Assembly: GCF_022605165.1 (NCBI RefSeq)
Contig: NC_063069.1
Coordinates: forward strand, 620,001 to 684,000
From: Purpureocillium takamizusanense
Lineage: Eukaryota; Ascomycota; Sordariomycetes; Hypocreales; Ophiocordycipitaceae
Direction of reading: 5' to 3'
Length of the DNA: 64,000 bases
The number at the start of each line of letters is the position of its first letter. Within the stretch, counting starts at the first letter, position 1. Below are positions 9,539 to 21,860 of the stretch, in pieces. The translations under genes and the position numbers were made by a program. The notes under the pieces were generated by a model. The model made no database searches. It was not told where the DNA came from and saw only the letters and a program-made list of their open reading frames with translations.

Positions 9539-12500
9539 GACTGCGGCGGCGGCAAGGCTGCGTGGTGGTGGCGGCGTGTGCGATGGCTCGGCAGTCGGCA
9601 GAGTTGAGGGGAGAAATTTATGTGCCAGGACAGGACGAGCCACGGGGCAGAGATGGTCTGAGTACGCCGCGGAAGGCCAGCAACGCGAGGGCGCTGGAGA
9701 AGAAGCCGGCGTGGCCGTTGGGCGTGAGAGGGGCGATCAGTCGACCGACCGACCAGCGAGCAGCACTGCAGGGCAGATTGGCGGCTGCACCTGGTTGCTT
9801 TGTCGCGAGGCGCCGGAAACAAATGACGAGGGTCGGCGCGCGGAGGCAATCGGACGTCGCGGATGCAGACGCTGGGGGAGCGGCGGCGAGGGGAGAAAAT
9901 TGCGCGAGAGGTCGGGTGCGCTTCCGGGGAGCCGCGAGGCGGGTCGGTGGTGATGGTTTGGGGATGGCAAAACGAGAGGGAAATGGGGAGAGGAAAGGCG
10001 GCGTGGGAGGATGCGGACAGAGTTGGGAAGCTTGGGGGCTGGGGGGGTGTGCGCGCGAGAGAGCAGAGGCAGAAGAGAAGAGAAGCACCACCAGCAAGCC
10101 GCGGCGCACAACCTCTCACTCACTGAACAGAACAGGCCACAAAGCACTCACCACCTAAGGTACGAAGTACAGTACAGTACAGTCAGTACCTGAGGTGAGG
10201 ACCTGGCTGGCCTGACCTGCAGTGCAGTGCTTGCTTGCTTGCAGTGCTTGACTGAAAAGGCAATATGAAGCGCCGCTTCAGGATGCAGCTGCCTCGCAGG
10301 CGTCTGACAGCCGGGGAACGCACACGATGCGCGACCTCTGTTCGTCGTCTTGGTCGTTGTCGCCGCCGTTTGTCCGTGGCTGTCAACAGTCGCGCGGACC
10401 CGTGGGGACGATTCTCGCGATGAGCATTAGATTAGACTGTGGAGGCAAGCGTTGCAAGTTCCATTCCCTCCACTGGGCGGACGGGTGAGCGAGGCCGAAG
10501 CACGACAGGGGGGGCCACACGCTGAAGTGCTGAGAAGGAGCGCGCCGCGAGTTACAGTCGACCACCCACGGGTACAGTGCGAACGGTCGTGGCGGGACTC
10601 AGCCCGCGTCGCGTGTGGCAAGCTACGTTACACTGTGCACCATCTCAACGTCCTTGCCTTGGCCCGCCGCGATGTCACCGTTGAGTAGAAATTTTACGCA
10701 CGGCCCATGCCATCCTCGTTTGCGACAGGTACCGTGCGGCGTCCTTTTTCAAACTGTGCGAAAACGGCAGCCCGGTGTCTGGTGGCGGGCCCCATCCCAC
10801 TGCCGGGCTGCCCCAGGTACCCAAGGTACGCTATGCTGCAGGGCTACAGGGCTTCGGCAGGCCACCTGCAGCGCCGGGGACAGCGACCTGAGCCCTGCCC
10901 CCAGGGCCGATGGCACCCCCCCAGCCCTGCTTTTTTCAACTTTGCCGGGGGGCGTTTTGGGGGACAAGGCGTACCGCCAGGCCGGGTCGAGCCTGCGTAA
11001 GCCTCAGACCAGGCGCGTATTTCTTGGCCCGCGGCGATGATAGCTTCCTGCCTGAGGCCAACCGGACGGCAATGGCCCAATCACGCGACGGCACCCTGAC
11101 CACACACCACACCACCGCGACCACACCACATCATCGTCTCGCGTCCCGAGCCCCGAAGAGAGTGACGATGGCCGCCCGCCCATTCTTTTTTTTTTCTCCT
11201 GTTCTTTTCTTTTCAGCAATTGGCATTACTATTACCTCAGCTTCGGAATTCCACCGTGGGCCAGTGATGTGCGACGCGACCCGTTGTTCGAGACGGCGAG
11301 TGGGTTCTGGCAATTTACCGCAAACTGCTGCCTCTGAACCTTGCTCAAAATGATATAACCTTAAACCAATGCCTATCGTCGCTGTCTGGCACGCACTTGT
11401 TTCTAACTTTCGACGTTGGTGTTGTTGGTGTTGGTACTTGGTCACTTGCCCGGACATCAAATGTTAGTAGTTCTGCACAACAGCCTGATATAGGCGTTTT
11501 TCCATCATGTGGATGTATCGTGTCGTGCCGGGGACACAACAGAAGTACCTTCGTAACCGCTTGCTCCGCACATGCATACCGTCCGTATATCCGCCTGGAC
11601 TACACACCATGGCCGCGAGCGTCTATGTTGGTCGTCTTGTCCAGGGACCTTCCTTGCACCGCTGCGCGCGTCAAGTCTCCCTTCGATAATAGGACTTTCT
11701 ACCAAACTCCTGCCAGGACGTATGCAGCTCCATCTTCAGCCGTCGGACCACCAGAGTCGCAGCTGGGAAAAAAGCACTGCGTACATGTCGTTCACGCCAA
11801 CGCGCCCAAGCGGGCATATTACCAAACACTAGAGGCGTCCTTTGTTGTGCGTTGGCACACGTTTATGGCATAGTCCGAGCAAAAAAATTCTTTCCTCTGC
11901 TTCGTACGGGGTATGCGGCACAATATTCTTTTGCACGACGCACCACGGCTCTCGTCCAGCTCCTCGTCAGACCAACCGTGAGAGAACGCAGCCGCACCAT
12001 GGAGCACGCACTGCCCCCTTACGGGCTGCGCCGCGCGGTGCGACTACCAACCCCTCATGGTGATGGGCTGCCGTATGCGTAAAACGCGTTGTCGAGTCGA
12101 GTTTGGCCAAGTTGCATCCAGCTGGGCAGCCAACGACGCGTAGTGGTGCTTGCGTGGTCAGGCAAGATTACCTCAGGAAGCTATTGCATGACTCAATCTC
12201 AAACAATCCCGCAGTGAACCGCCAGTATCACGACGTCTGTCAGCATAGTGCACCAATCTATGTCGTATAAATGGAGTCTGCACTTTCGCATGTCCATCTG
12301 GACGTCATCGACTTACACTACCTGGGTCTAGGGTAGGCGCATCTGCTCGGCCGAACCGACCTGACTTGGCTTGCCTTCAGTGCCAGTGGCCTGCCAAGAG
12401 ATGGTCATGGCTAAGCACACTTTGCGACGGACATTTATCGTGTCATGAGTAGAGTATATGAGTTGATCGATTCCATGGTCGCTTTCTTTGGCGGTGCTAG

Positions 12501-12709
12501 TCCATTCTCCTGGCTCTAGCCGCGCTCTACCAACCACTCTTCCTTCCAGGGTATCATTTCAAGGTGGCCCCCGATTCTAAGTTCCTGATAGCTACCTGGG
12601 CATTGGGCTCTCTATCCCGTGGGCCAGGGCGCAGCGCGGGTCGCATCGCGACGGATCATCTGTTGGTTTGGGTCTCGGCATCTCAACTTTCCGCATCCTG
12701 CTCTTCTCC
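9539..12709. other. Long upstream region of som1, 3.2 kb
   Basis: No exon could be supported. The part next to som1 (9540-10140) has a purine-rich plus strand, hence a CT-rich leader on the som1 strand, as in long fungal 5' UTRs. At 10160-10170 lies the palindrome-like GTACGAAGTAC followed by CAGTACAGTACAG. Beyond about 11.2 kb the composition becomes more balanced. Confidence 0.45.
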
Positions 12710-13444
12710 TCAATCATCCTCTGGAGGCAGCTCGTCGTCAATGTACCGAATCAGGGAGACCCTCATCTCGGTTGTGTCGTTCCCTCGAAGCACATCGCTA
12801 ATAAAGTGCGCCTCGACCTGCATTTGCACCATCTCTAGGGCCCCTCGTAGAACACCGCAGAGAATGTTGGAATACCACAGCTCGTCTTGCGCGCGTCCGT
12901 CGTCGGGCAGCTCTACAAAGTCGGCAAACGGGTTCTCGTCGAAGACGAGGGAAAATTGGTTGTTGTCGCTTGTCCAGTTCGTCACCTGGGGCGTCACATT
13001 GAGGAATATTTTGAACCCGACCTGCGCCACGTCAGCAGCCATCCGGCTTGGAAGCAGGAAATCAACGCACTCGCGCAATCATGTCGGCCGTCTCGCGAAA
13101 GTTGGAACACCGCTTCATGGTATTGGACTTGGCCAGGTAGTCTTCAATGAGGCGAAGGCCGATGTTGTAGCCCATCTTGTCCAGCTGCTTGTTGACCTCG
13201 GCATAGTCGCTGTCAAAGTCCTTGCAGAGCTGCGCGACAATCGTGCCGTACGTCAGCGTCACGAGCTCGGCGTTGACCTTATCAATCCGCGTCCTAGTGG
13301 CATTAGATGGATTCGTGGTGCACGCAAGCAGTTTCGCGGCTTACTTCCAGATCCTGATACGGGTCAGCGAAAGGGACTCAGCTTCGGAGGGGGGCACGGG
13401 GGAACGCACTCCTCGCCCACGCGAGAGGCCTTGCTAGCTGCCAT
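12710..13444 (-). CDS. bet3: TRAPP complex subunit Bet3
   Basis: Four exons: 13444-13410, a 9-base micro-exon 13353-13345, 13293-13071 and 13021-12710. They join to 192 residues, the usual Bet3 length. The family core is complete: LTYGTIVAQLCKD, VNKQLDKMGYNIGLRLIED, CSNFRETADMI, FVELPDD, YSNILCGVLRGALEMVQMQV and an acidic end ELPPEDD. Bet3 is the central TRAPP subunit, which tethers ER-derived vesicles and activates the Rab Ypt1 at the Golgi. The micro-exon supplies the Ile-Trp-Lys part of GEEIWKTR; without it the frame breaks. It has good signals on both sides (TATCAG before, GTAAGC after). The gene diverges from the U5 snRNP gene, with 440 bases between start codons. Confidence 0.95.
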
Positions 13445-13884
13445 GTCGGCGGCGGGTCGGCGGACCCTTAATGAACGGCGTTGGAAAAGGCCACCAGGGA
13501 GCTGGATTGTACCTTGGCGTAGGTTCAGAAATGGTCGTATAGTCGTTGGCGCGTCACGGCGTGGAGGAGAGTGTCGTCGCCTTGCTCAGGCAGGGTATGT
13601 CGCCGAGGCCGCCAACCCGCCGGTGTTCGTAGTGGTCACTGTCAGCGGGGCAGTGGGACGCGCTGCTGATCAGGAACAATCAACGGTCCGAGAGCCAATG
13701 GCACCACAACCAGCTACGCTACTGGCACGCTGGAGCTCGCAGCCTCAAAAAGTTGCACCTCAACTCAACCACCGCAAACACAACACCACAATACCGGAGC
13801 TCCAGGACGCCGAACGACCTCAGATTCGTGCGACGCAGTCGCGACACATACCCCTCTCGCGTTTTAATTCACACAACTGCCGAA
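13445..13884. promoter_or_regulatory. Bidirectional promoter region, bet3 / U5-40K
   Basis: These 440 bases separate two divergent housekeeping genes, so both promoters and 5' UTRs must lie here. I saw no TATA box close to either start. No specific factor site can be claimed. Confidence 0.6.
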
Positions 13885-15098
13885 ATGTCTGCCGAAAAGC
13901 GGCCCGCGGACGACGATCCGTCATCGCGTATGCTCGTCAAGAGGCAGAACGTGAGCTCGTCGGACGGCGCGCTGGCCCGACTCAATGCGTCTAGCAATGC
14001 CCTCGTGCAGACGGTAAGCGCGCAATGTCTGCGCTGCGTTTATTGAGCTGACAATCGTAGGTGCCGCGAACCAGCGGGCTGCAGTCGCCAGTCATGGAGC
14101 TGACAGGACACTCTGGCGAGATTTTTGCGGCCAAGTTTGACCCAACCGGCAACCTGATCGCGTCAGGCTCGATGGACAGAAGCATATGTATGATAATTTC
14201 TCAACCTAAAGAGGCGTTTTCTGACTGGAGCAGTGCTCTGGCGGACATATGGCGACTGTGAAAACTACGGCATGCTCAAGGGGCACAAGGGCGCGGTGCT
14301 CGACCTGCAGTGGTCGCGGGACTCCGAAATACTGTACTCGGCATCTGCGGACACGCATCTCGCTAGCTGGGACCTCACATCGGGGGCGAGGATCCGCAGA
14401 TATATTGGGCACGAGGAAGTGATTAACACGATGGACGTCAGCAAGCGCGGCGAGGAGCTCCTCATCAGCGGCAGCGACGATTGTACGATTGGGATCTGGG
14501 ACCCGCGAACGAAGAACGCCGTCGACTACATCGAGACGGACTTTCCCATCACTGCCCTGGCCATGTCGCAGGCCGGCAACGAAATCTTCTCGGGCGGCAT
14601 CGACAACGACATTCGAGTGTGGGATCTGAGGAAGAAGTCAGTCGTCTACTCGATGCTTGGCCACTCGGACACGGTCACGTCGCTGAGGGTGTCGCCGGAC
14701 TCGCAGTCGCTGCTGTCGTACGCCATGGACGCGACGGTGAGGACGTGGGACATCCGGCCGTTTGCGCCCACGGAGCGGCACATTCGCACATTGGATGGAT
14801 CCAACGCGGGGATGGAGAAGAACCTCCTAGGCGCGAGCTGGGACGCAGAGGGCAAGAAGATCGCTGCGGGATCAGGTGACGGCACAGCCAACGTGTGGTC
14901 GAGCGAGACGGGCAAACTGCTATACAAGCTCCCGGGCCACCGCGGCACCGTCAACTGCGCCGAGTTTGCGCCGAGCAAGGAGCCCATACGTAAGTCTGCC
15001 CTGGCCTTGAGTCAGATGAGGATAGTGTTTTGGGGCTGACTTTGCTAGTTCTCACGGCTTCATCGGACCGGAAGATGCTCCTGGGTGAGCTCAAGTGA
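13885..15098 (+). CDS. cwf17: U5 snRNP 40-kDa WD40 protein (SNRNP40/Spf38 type)
   Basis: Four exons: 13885-14013, 14061-14187, 14234-14989 and 15049-15098, joined in frame to 353 residues. The N-terminus is short and polar; about seven WD40 repeats follow (for example MELTGHSGEIFAAKFDP and GMLKGHKGAVLDL). The blocks YGDCENY, SGGIDNDIRVWDLR, DATVRTWDIRPFAP and KLPGHRGTVN are diagnostic of the U5 40K protein, which binds Prp8 in the U5 snRNP and spliceosome. The small last exon (LLTASSDRKMLLGELK) closes the propeller and matches the family's C-terminus. Introns are 46-59 bases. The gene is divergent from bet3. Confidence 0.95.
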
Positions 15099-18000
15099 GG
15101 CAGCGGCGTCAACGGACGAACGACGACGTCTACGGAGTGATGAGCGGCTACAGCGCAGGCACGGGATCGCCTTGCAGAGCCGCGTTGAATCGATGCACTG
15201 GCTCGCCATCCCCTCAATCGTCTAGGCGGCGTTGCGCCGCACCCCTAGACCGATGGCATGCTCACTTTTTGTCGCTTTTGGGTTGCAAACAGAGGCGGCG
15301 TTGCCATGTCACCAGTCAACGAAATAACCAAGGGCCGAGGCGTGCCGGAATATGCATGGACGAATCTACGACGTGGGCTTGCCAGCGCAGCATGCTTGAA
15401 GACGCATGGAGCAAGAAATAGGCGAGGCTGGGGCCACGAGAAGCATTGCGTGATGATCCACGCCCAGGTGAGGTTCATGAAGATGTTGATAGCCGACGGC
15501 AGTGGTGCAGAGCAAGCGGCAAGGACGCGGGTTCGTGAAGGGCAGGGTGGCGGTGGGACGCGACCCGTGTCGAGGCCTGCTTTGCTCGACGAGCATGGGG
15601 CATGCAAGTCTGCTTCGTCGACGCTCCAGCGCCCCCATACTAGCTAGGTATGACGTATATTACCTTGCCTTGCGTTTGGCACCTAGCGGCCGGACGATCA
15701 TGTCAATCCAAAGTCAATTAAGCCGGGCGAGGCCAAGAACAGCAGGTCGGTTTCTGATGCGAACACTATTGCCTGCGCCATGGGTTCGGCCAGCGTGTCC
15801 GAGGGCGATGATTGAGGCCTCGACCGCGGGACGAGCCACCCGTCAGTTTCATGGTCATACGTCACTGGAGGTGTCGAGGTGTTTTGCAAACGTCGCAGGA
15901 CGCCACATTGGTTCGCTGCACGGCAAGTTGCTTCACTTCGTGAATGTATGCACGTGCTGCGCGGGCAGCCTCATTCATGTGCGGGAGCCTGTGTACCTTA
16001 CCATCCTCCATCGTAGTAACGTATCCACGCGACAATGCGAAAAAAAAAAATCAAAAGGCTCGTTTTCCCATCGTCCTTTAAGCTACAGTAGAGAGGTAGC
16101 CACCCATAGGTCTCAGGCACACACGGTACCAAGGGCCGAAGCGCCGTCACAGGCATGCCATGCCCTGTTGGTTGCGTCGCGCTGCGTTGACTTGGGTTGG
16201 TTTGGGTGGTCTCTTGGTGGTACGCACGTTAGTCCGTAGTATCAGGTCCAGGAAGTGGTTCCGGGGGCCGCGGCGGCACCGCGTAAGGCGTAAGGTAAGG
16301 TAATTGCATCGATCGCAGAGCCGCCCCGTCGCGTGCGCGGTCAAATCAGACCAGAAGACCGAAACCCCTGGCTGCTTGCCACGCCGGGGGGTTTCCTGAA
16401 ACGCGGGCGCTCGCCCTGGAAGCACCCCGACCGCCCCCCCCCACCCCTCGCCCCCTTTCCCTGCCTGGCGACATGTTGTAGGTTCCATTGGATGGCATTC
16501 CTCCGGAGCGCTGTCAGAGGGGAGGGAGGGAGAGGGGACCCTTTATTTGTCTCTGGGGAGCATGATGATGCCCCCCAATATACATGCGGACACCGCAAAA
16601 ATGGGGGGCCACGGAGGTGCCTTCTTTTCCCCTGACTTCTGTTGCTTCCGTGCTGCCAGGCTAATTAATTGCAGCGACAGGTTTCCGTTTCCCCCCCTTC
16701 CGATTCTTTCTTTAGTAATGTGCCAAGTGCAGTACAGCAAGTACAGTGCGGTGCGTGCGAGTCAATCAATTCACATCGCCGGCCTACCTATCTAGTAGCC
16801 AGTCGATCCCTCTTCGCTGGGGGGGAAAGAAAGGAAGGTGGACGCGGAGGAGGAGGATGAGGAGGAGGAAACCCGCCCGTCCGGCCCCACCATGTGGGCG
16901 ATCAATCAATCAGTCAACCCCGTGTTTCGCAACGCCGCCGGGCCAGTAGGTACATTAGTACGTAGGTAGTCATGTAGTGTGTGCCGCGAGGCTGTTGACG
17001 TCGTTGGGAGTTTAGTAGTATCGTTGCAGCAAATCGGCGGCGAGCGTCATAGGCAAGGCGAAACACACCCCGGTCGATGCCCAACGATTAGACGCGTACT
17101 GCCTTCCTTACTCACCAGCCGGGCAGATTTTGCCAGGTCAAGGCGCGTACAGTGTCTTCGATCAGATCTCGTTCTTCGTCCAGGGGCGAGCGAGCGCGAC
17201 AGTGCGTGAGCTCTTGCCTCTACGACCGGGATGAGAGAAGAGAAACCCTACGGGTTCTGTGACCCCGAAAAGAAGCACCCTTGCCGCCCGCTCGCCCTCT
17301 TTCATTGCAATATACAATGCAATATAGGTAGGAGCCGATCCCGCCGGCCGAGGCACATGCCCGCCCCCCCCGGCCGACGGGCGCGCGCGTGCTCTTCTTC
17401 CAGGGTTGTCGAAGAAGAAGAAGAGATGCAGCCTCGTGTTTCCATATCCATGCATCTTTATTTCTTTTTCCTGGGAGCAAAGGCGCAGGCAAACCCGGAC
17501 CAGTACTTTCTCCGTACCCGTATATTCGGGTTTTCCCCCATTTTGAATACGGATAGTATCGTCGTCGTCGTGGGGCGGCGGCCCATGCAAGATTCGTATC
17601 GAGTGTCGTCGTTCTCATCGCCGAACACCCCGCCATGGATCCCTCTCCTGTCGTTCATGCCCGCTAATAATAGTACTACTCACTTTATTAAATATTAAAG
17701 TAAAGCACTACGTACTACTCTTCCGCACATGTGCCTACATGCGCGTATATGGCCTCGTTGTCGTGCCGCCGATCAAAGCACCGCTGTACGGCTTTCCTTT
17801 GGCTGCCCAGCCGGGATCTCGGGAGTGCGCATTCGCCTCAACCCCACCCATGTAAGTCCATCGTGGTGAATGTATACGTGCTTCCTTCCCCCGCCGCCTG
17901 TTGGCAGAAAAGACGAAATGGAAAAGCCCCGTCCTTGGACATCGCCTCGCCCTCCCGTCATGCACACCCATCACACACATACGGTAGGTACGCATTGCTG

Positions 18001-18912
18001 CACGTACCATACATCAAACTTACTCGTACGCCAAGTCAGCACCCAAGGTTTTCTTTCAGTTGTTCCTCGGCGCCTTGACCACCCGCCCGCACCACTCCGC
18101 CATCGCCCCCCTGCCCATTCCGCGACGGGAGAGCCCGTTTCTGGCGGTCGCATCTAATAAAAAGTGGCCGGTGCGAAGGAGGCTCCAGTCCTTCCTCGCC
18201 TTATATAGTACCAAGGCAGTCCACGAAATAGTACAACAGACAACTACAAAGTACGCCCAGCAGCTCCCGTCCGCCTCTTCCGCAGCGGGCTTAAGCAGGG
18301 CCAGCAGGCTGCCGAGAGACCCCGGCGGCGTTGTCGTCGTCGCGCGCCAAGGTGTTTCTGCTCGTTGCAAGTGTGTGCGCGGCGCGGCGGCCTCATGGCC
18401 GGGATAGATGGCAGACGCGGAGCCGCCGACGTGGAACAAACGTGGGCACCCCGGCCCAGACTGACGGTGGTGGCCTGCACCGCACCGCCATGGCATGGCA
18501 TCGTATCGTATCAATCTTCATGCGTCCCCATGCCATCAATTCCACCCCATACATCCGTACTCCGTACAGTACAGACCCGTATAATAATCCCGTCTGTAGT
18601 TATGTATGTACCCCCGAAGAAGCCGCCGCCGCCACTCCTTACACTCCATCCCACACCTGAGGCTCTTTTTGGGTCTTCAATCTGCAGCAAACACCCGCAC
18701 TTCAACTGCCCGTTCCCATCCATTCATACATCCATGCATGCATCCATCCATCCTCAGGGGAGAGAGGGTTCGCCAGCGCCTGCGCGCGTGCACTCATTCT
18801 CGCCTCTCCCACTAACAACAAAACAAAGCCCCTCGTTGCCTTATTACAGGTCGGTGGTTCGTACCATCCCGCCCCGGTCCCCTACACCCTCTCGTTCCCT
18901 CCTCAAACCGCC

Positions 18913-18934
18913 CACACACACACACACACACACA
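18913..18934. repeat. (CA)n microsatellite
   Basis: About eleven CA units in non-coding DNA upstream of the membrane-protein gene at 20499. A short run of TACC units follows at about 18961-18980. Confidence 0.9.
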
Positions 18935-19040
18935 ACACACTCACCCGTGCGTAAGGGTACCTGCCTACCTACCTACCTTACCTAGTAACCATCTGCGGCA
19001 GGCCCGTCAGTTTAGAGCCCCCCCCGGTGTCCGTCTCGCA

Positions 19041-19068
19041 TCGTGTCGTGTCGTGTCGTGTCGTGTCG
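19041..19068. repeat. (TCGTG)n pentanucleotide repeat
   Basis: Five perfect TCGTG units plus a partial one, in the pyrimidine-rich region upstream of the gene at 20499. A CT dinucleotide run lies nearby at about 19385-19403. Confidence 0.9.
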
Positions 19069-20498
19069 ACGAACCGAACGCTCCGGAACCGCGACGGCAA
19101 CACGGTCCTCTCTGCTTTTTTGTTCTCCCCGTTCCGTTCTTTTCCTTTCCCTGCCTGGCCTTGCACGCGGCGGCGCGCGTTCTCCGGCCGGTTGGTTGGC
19201 TGCCGGCCGCTGCTCCAACACGTCAAGCGTTTTGCTTTTTGGCCCTTTCTTTCCTCTTGGCTGTTCCGTTGCTGCTGCTGCTGCTTCGCTGCGCTGGCCC
19301 GCGGCATTGCATCCGTCCTCAATCCCGCCTCTCTCACTCTCTTCCTTCTCTCTACCTTTTACTTTCCTTCTCTCTTGTCTCCTTCTCTCTCTCTCTCTCT
19401 CTCCTTCTGACGGCTTTCCCGCCCTCACCGTATCTTTCGCTCTACTACTACCCTCCCCCTTTCCCAATCTCCCTCTTCCCCCTCTCTCTGTTTCGTCGTC
19501 GTCATCTATCTATGCGGGGGGGAAGCAGCCTGTTTGCAGCTATTTCGTATGCTCGCAGGCCCTTTGCTTTTATTGGAATTTTGAGTCGTTGTACCAGAAA
19601 GGCAGTGGCAGGAAAGGGCCCCCCCTTCTCCCTCCCGGTCCCTTTCCAACTGGCCCGCCCCCATCCGCCAGACCCCCATTCCCTCCCCCCTGTCTTCGCT
19701 GCGCGGCGCACTGGGTAGCAGGCGGTCCTCCTCCTTGTCCTCTTTTGGTGTGTTTGCGCGTGCTGGGATTTTTTTTCATCGCCCCCTTCTTGCGTGTTCG
19801 GCTGCAAGCGGAAAAGCACAGAGAGTCGACCTCGAGGGAGGGCGGTTCGCTGGTTCCATACATACATCCATCGCCTAGGGCAGGGCGAGCCCCGAAACGT
19901 TCCCCCCCCCGACGCTACTCGCGGGCGCTACGCTACGGCCGCCAGCGCTACCACCTACCGGTCAGTGGAAGTGAACCTGGAACTCGCCCGCGGACCCACC
20001 GCCAGCCGCATTCAGCAACCTGCCAGGGCTGCATGCTGCCTCCCGGGCGGCTTCCCGCCCCTCGCCTCTCTCCCTTGTTGTTGGCCCCGCAGAGACATTG
20101 GCTCCTCATCGACGACGTTCCTCATCGACAACGACTTGACCTTGCCTACTGAAGACACCAGCAATTTGCACCGACCGCCCTTGCTCGTCAACGATTTATT
20201 CTCCCGTCGCTCTCCCTCGTCCGACCCGAATATAAGTTGCCTCCGCGCGCAAAGGGAAAGGTCCCGCACCTCAATTCGACTGGGGGGCCTGACCTGAGCA
20301 GAGAGACGGGAGTCGAAGAAGCAACGCTGCAGCGGGCCACTTACACGCTCCCAGCCACCACCGGCGCCCGACTTACACCGCCGCACGCACCGAATCGCGC
20401 CCCTTCTACACACGACTACGAACACCACGACCATAACCACCACCCATCCCACGGCCATCTGCTTCCCGCCGCAGCGGAAGAGCGGCACATCGCACATC

Positions 20499-21860
20499 AT
20501 GGCATTGGGTGAGAGGGCAATGGAGAGGCTGCGGGCTGATCTGCTACGTCGCGCACGCAGAGATGGCCCAGACGCTGGGCGAGAAATGACCGACGTGGCC
20601 GAGGCCACACGGGAGCCGCGAGCTGCGAGCAGGAGCGACGACCAAAGATCGCGGAGCCGTCTCCCGACGTTGGGCACACTCCGTGTCTTTGGCCGCGGCC
20701 ACGGCAGCGGCGTCGCTGAGACGCCCAAGTCCCCCGACTCCGAGTCGAACCCGATCATGCCCATCTACAACTATGCCGGCGACGCCACCGTGGCGCCCCG
20801 TCCGCCGCATCACCTTGCCCGACCCCCCACGTCGCCGGCGCCTCTCCTCCCGCAGAGTCATATGCCGCTCCCGCCGGAGCCCGTGGCCATCAGTCCCGTT
20901 GGCACGAGCCCGCGCAGCCCGACACCACCGATCCAGATGACGGGTGCATTTCCCGTGCCCGACTCGACGGCCCACGGCCCTACCGAGTCGGCCAGTGGCG
21001 TGAGCTCGACCAGCGGCGGAGGAACAGATACATCCGATGACGACGAGAGCGGGCGGCCGCACCCGAAGCGGTTCCTGTTCTGCTTTCCGTGGGTAAAGTC
21101 CAGGAGGATGCGATCCCAAATCCTGACCTGTTTCGTATCCGGCATGTTTCTCGTCATGCTCCTGGCAATCTGTGCGTCATGAACCCCTCGCTTTTATGCC
21201 CTGCACATGCGACTAACACGTCGACGCAGACCTGGGGCTCACTCTCACCAAAAATATTCGCCAGGGAGAGCTGACCATCATGATCATCCTCGTGGTCCTG
21301 ACGGCCGCCGCCTTCTTCGCCTACAGCTTCGTGCGCCTGCTGCTGCTCATATTCCAGCCAGACCGTGGCAGCAGGCGTCGCCGACGAGGCCAGGTGCCGG
21401 ACATCATGGCCCAGGGCGGCTACGTGGTCCCTTCGAAACCCATCCCGGTCCTGCTGGCTCGGGACGAAGAAGTGGCGGGAGCCCAGAGTCAGGCGTCCAA
21501 GTTGAAACCGCCGGCGTATGGCCTGTGGCGAGAGAGCGTGGTAAGTCATGACCCGCGACGCCAACCACCTCACTTACAAGACGGCGAGACTGACGACGTG
21601 AACAGCGTGTAGACCCGGACCGAATCTTCTGGCAACGCAACACCGACGCAGGCCCGAATGCGGGGCGCCCGGAGACACGGGCCGGGCCGCGGCCGCCGTC
21701 GTATGCTTCTGATGACGGAGTGTCGTACATGATGGACGCACGACCCCGTTCCATAGCCCCTCCGCTGAGCAGCTCATCCATATATTCCTCCGATCTTGCC
21801 CGGTCCGCAACAGTGAGCCAGGGTCATGTCGAGAACTGGCCCGGAGCGCCGCGTCGATGA
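20499..21860 (+). CDS. Fungal two-span membrane protein, function unknown
   Basis: Three exons: 20499-21171, 21230-21540 and 21606-21860, joined in frame to 412 residues. The first 200 residues are disordered and Pro/Ser/Arg-rich, ending in an acidic serine patch (TSDDDESG). Two hydrophobic spans follow, about 207-228 (the first intron falls inside it) and about 240-266 (MIILVVLTAAAFFAYSFVR), separated by a short loop. The C-terminal tail contains PPSYASDDGVSYMMDARPRS, of a type I associate with conserved but unnamed Sordariomycete membrane proteins. Both tails are probably cytosolic. Intron branch sites (GACTAACAC in the first) and in-frame joins support the model. No catalytic motif is visible, so no function is proposed. 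Confidence 0.85.

Larger units (their letters stand above)
15099..20498. other. Large intergenic region, 5.4 kb
   Basis: The longest gap in the window. Roughly 18.0-20.4 kb is strongly pyrimidine-rich on the plus strand, with many C/T tracts and simple repeats, and probably includes a long leader or promoter of the membrane-protein gene at 20499. A variant GTACTCCGTAC element sits at 18557-18567. At 15.7-16.0 kb the minus strand has two overlapping protein-like frames (see findings), but no gene model could be completed. Confidence 0.45.

Noticed and set aside
19043..20152. 369-codon plus-strand frame rich in Ser, Leu and Pro
   Set aside because: It reflects C/T tracts; overlapping frames in the other phases are equally open and show no conserved features.
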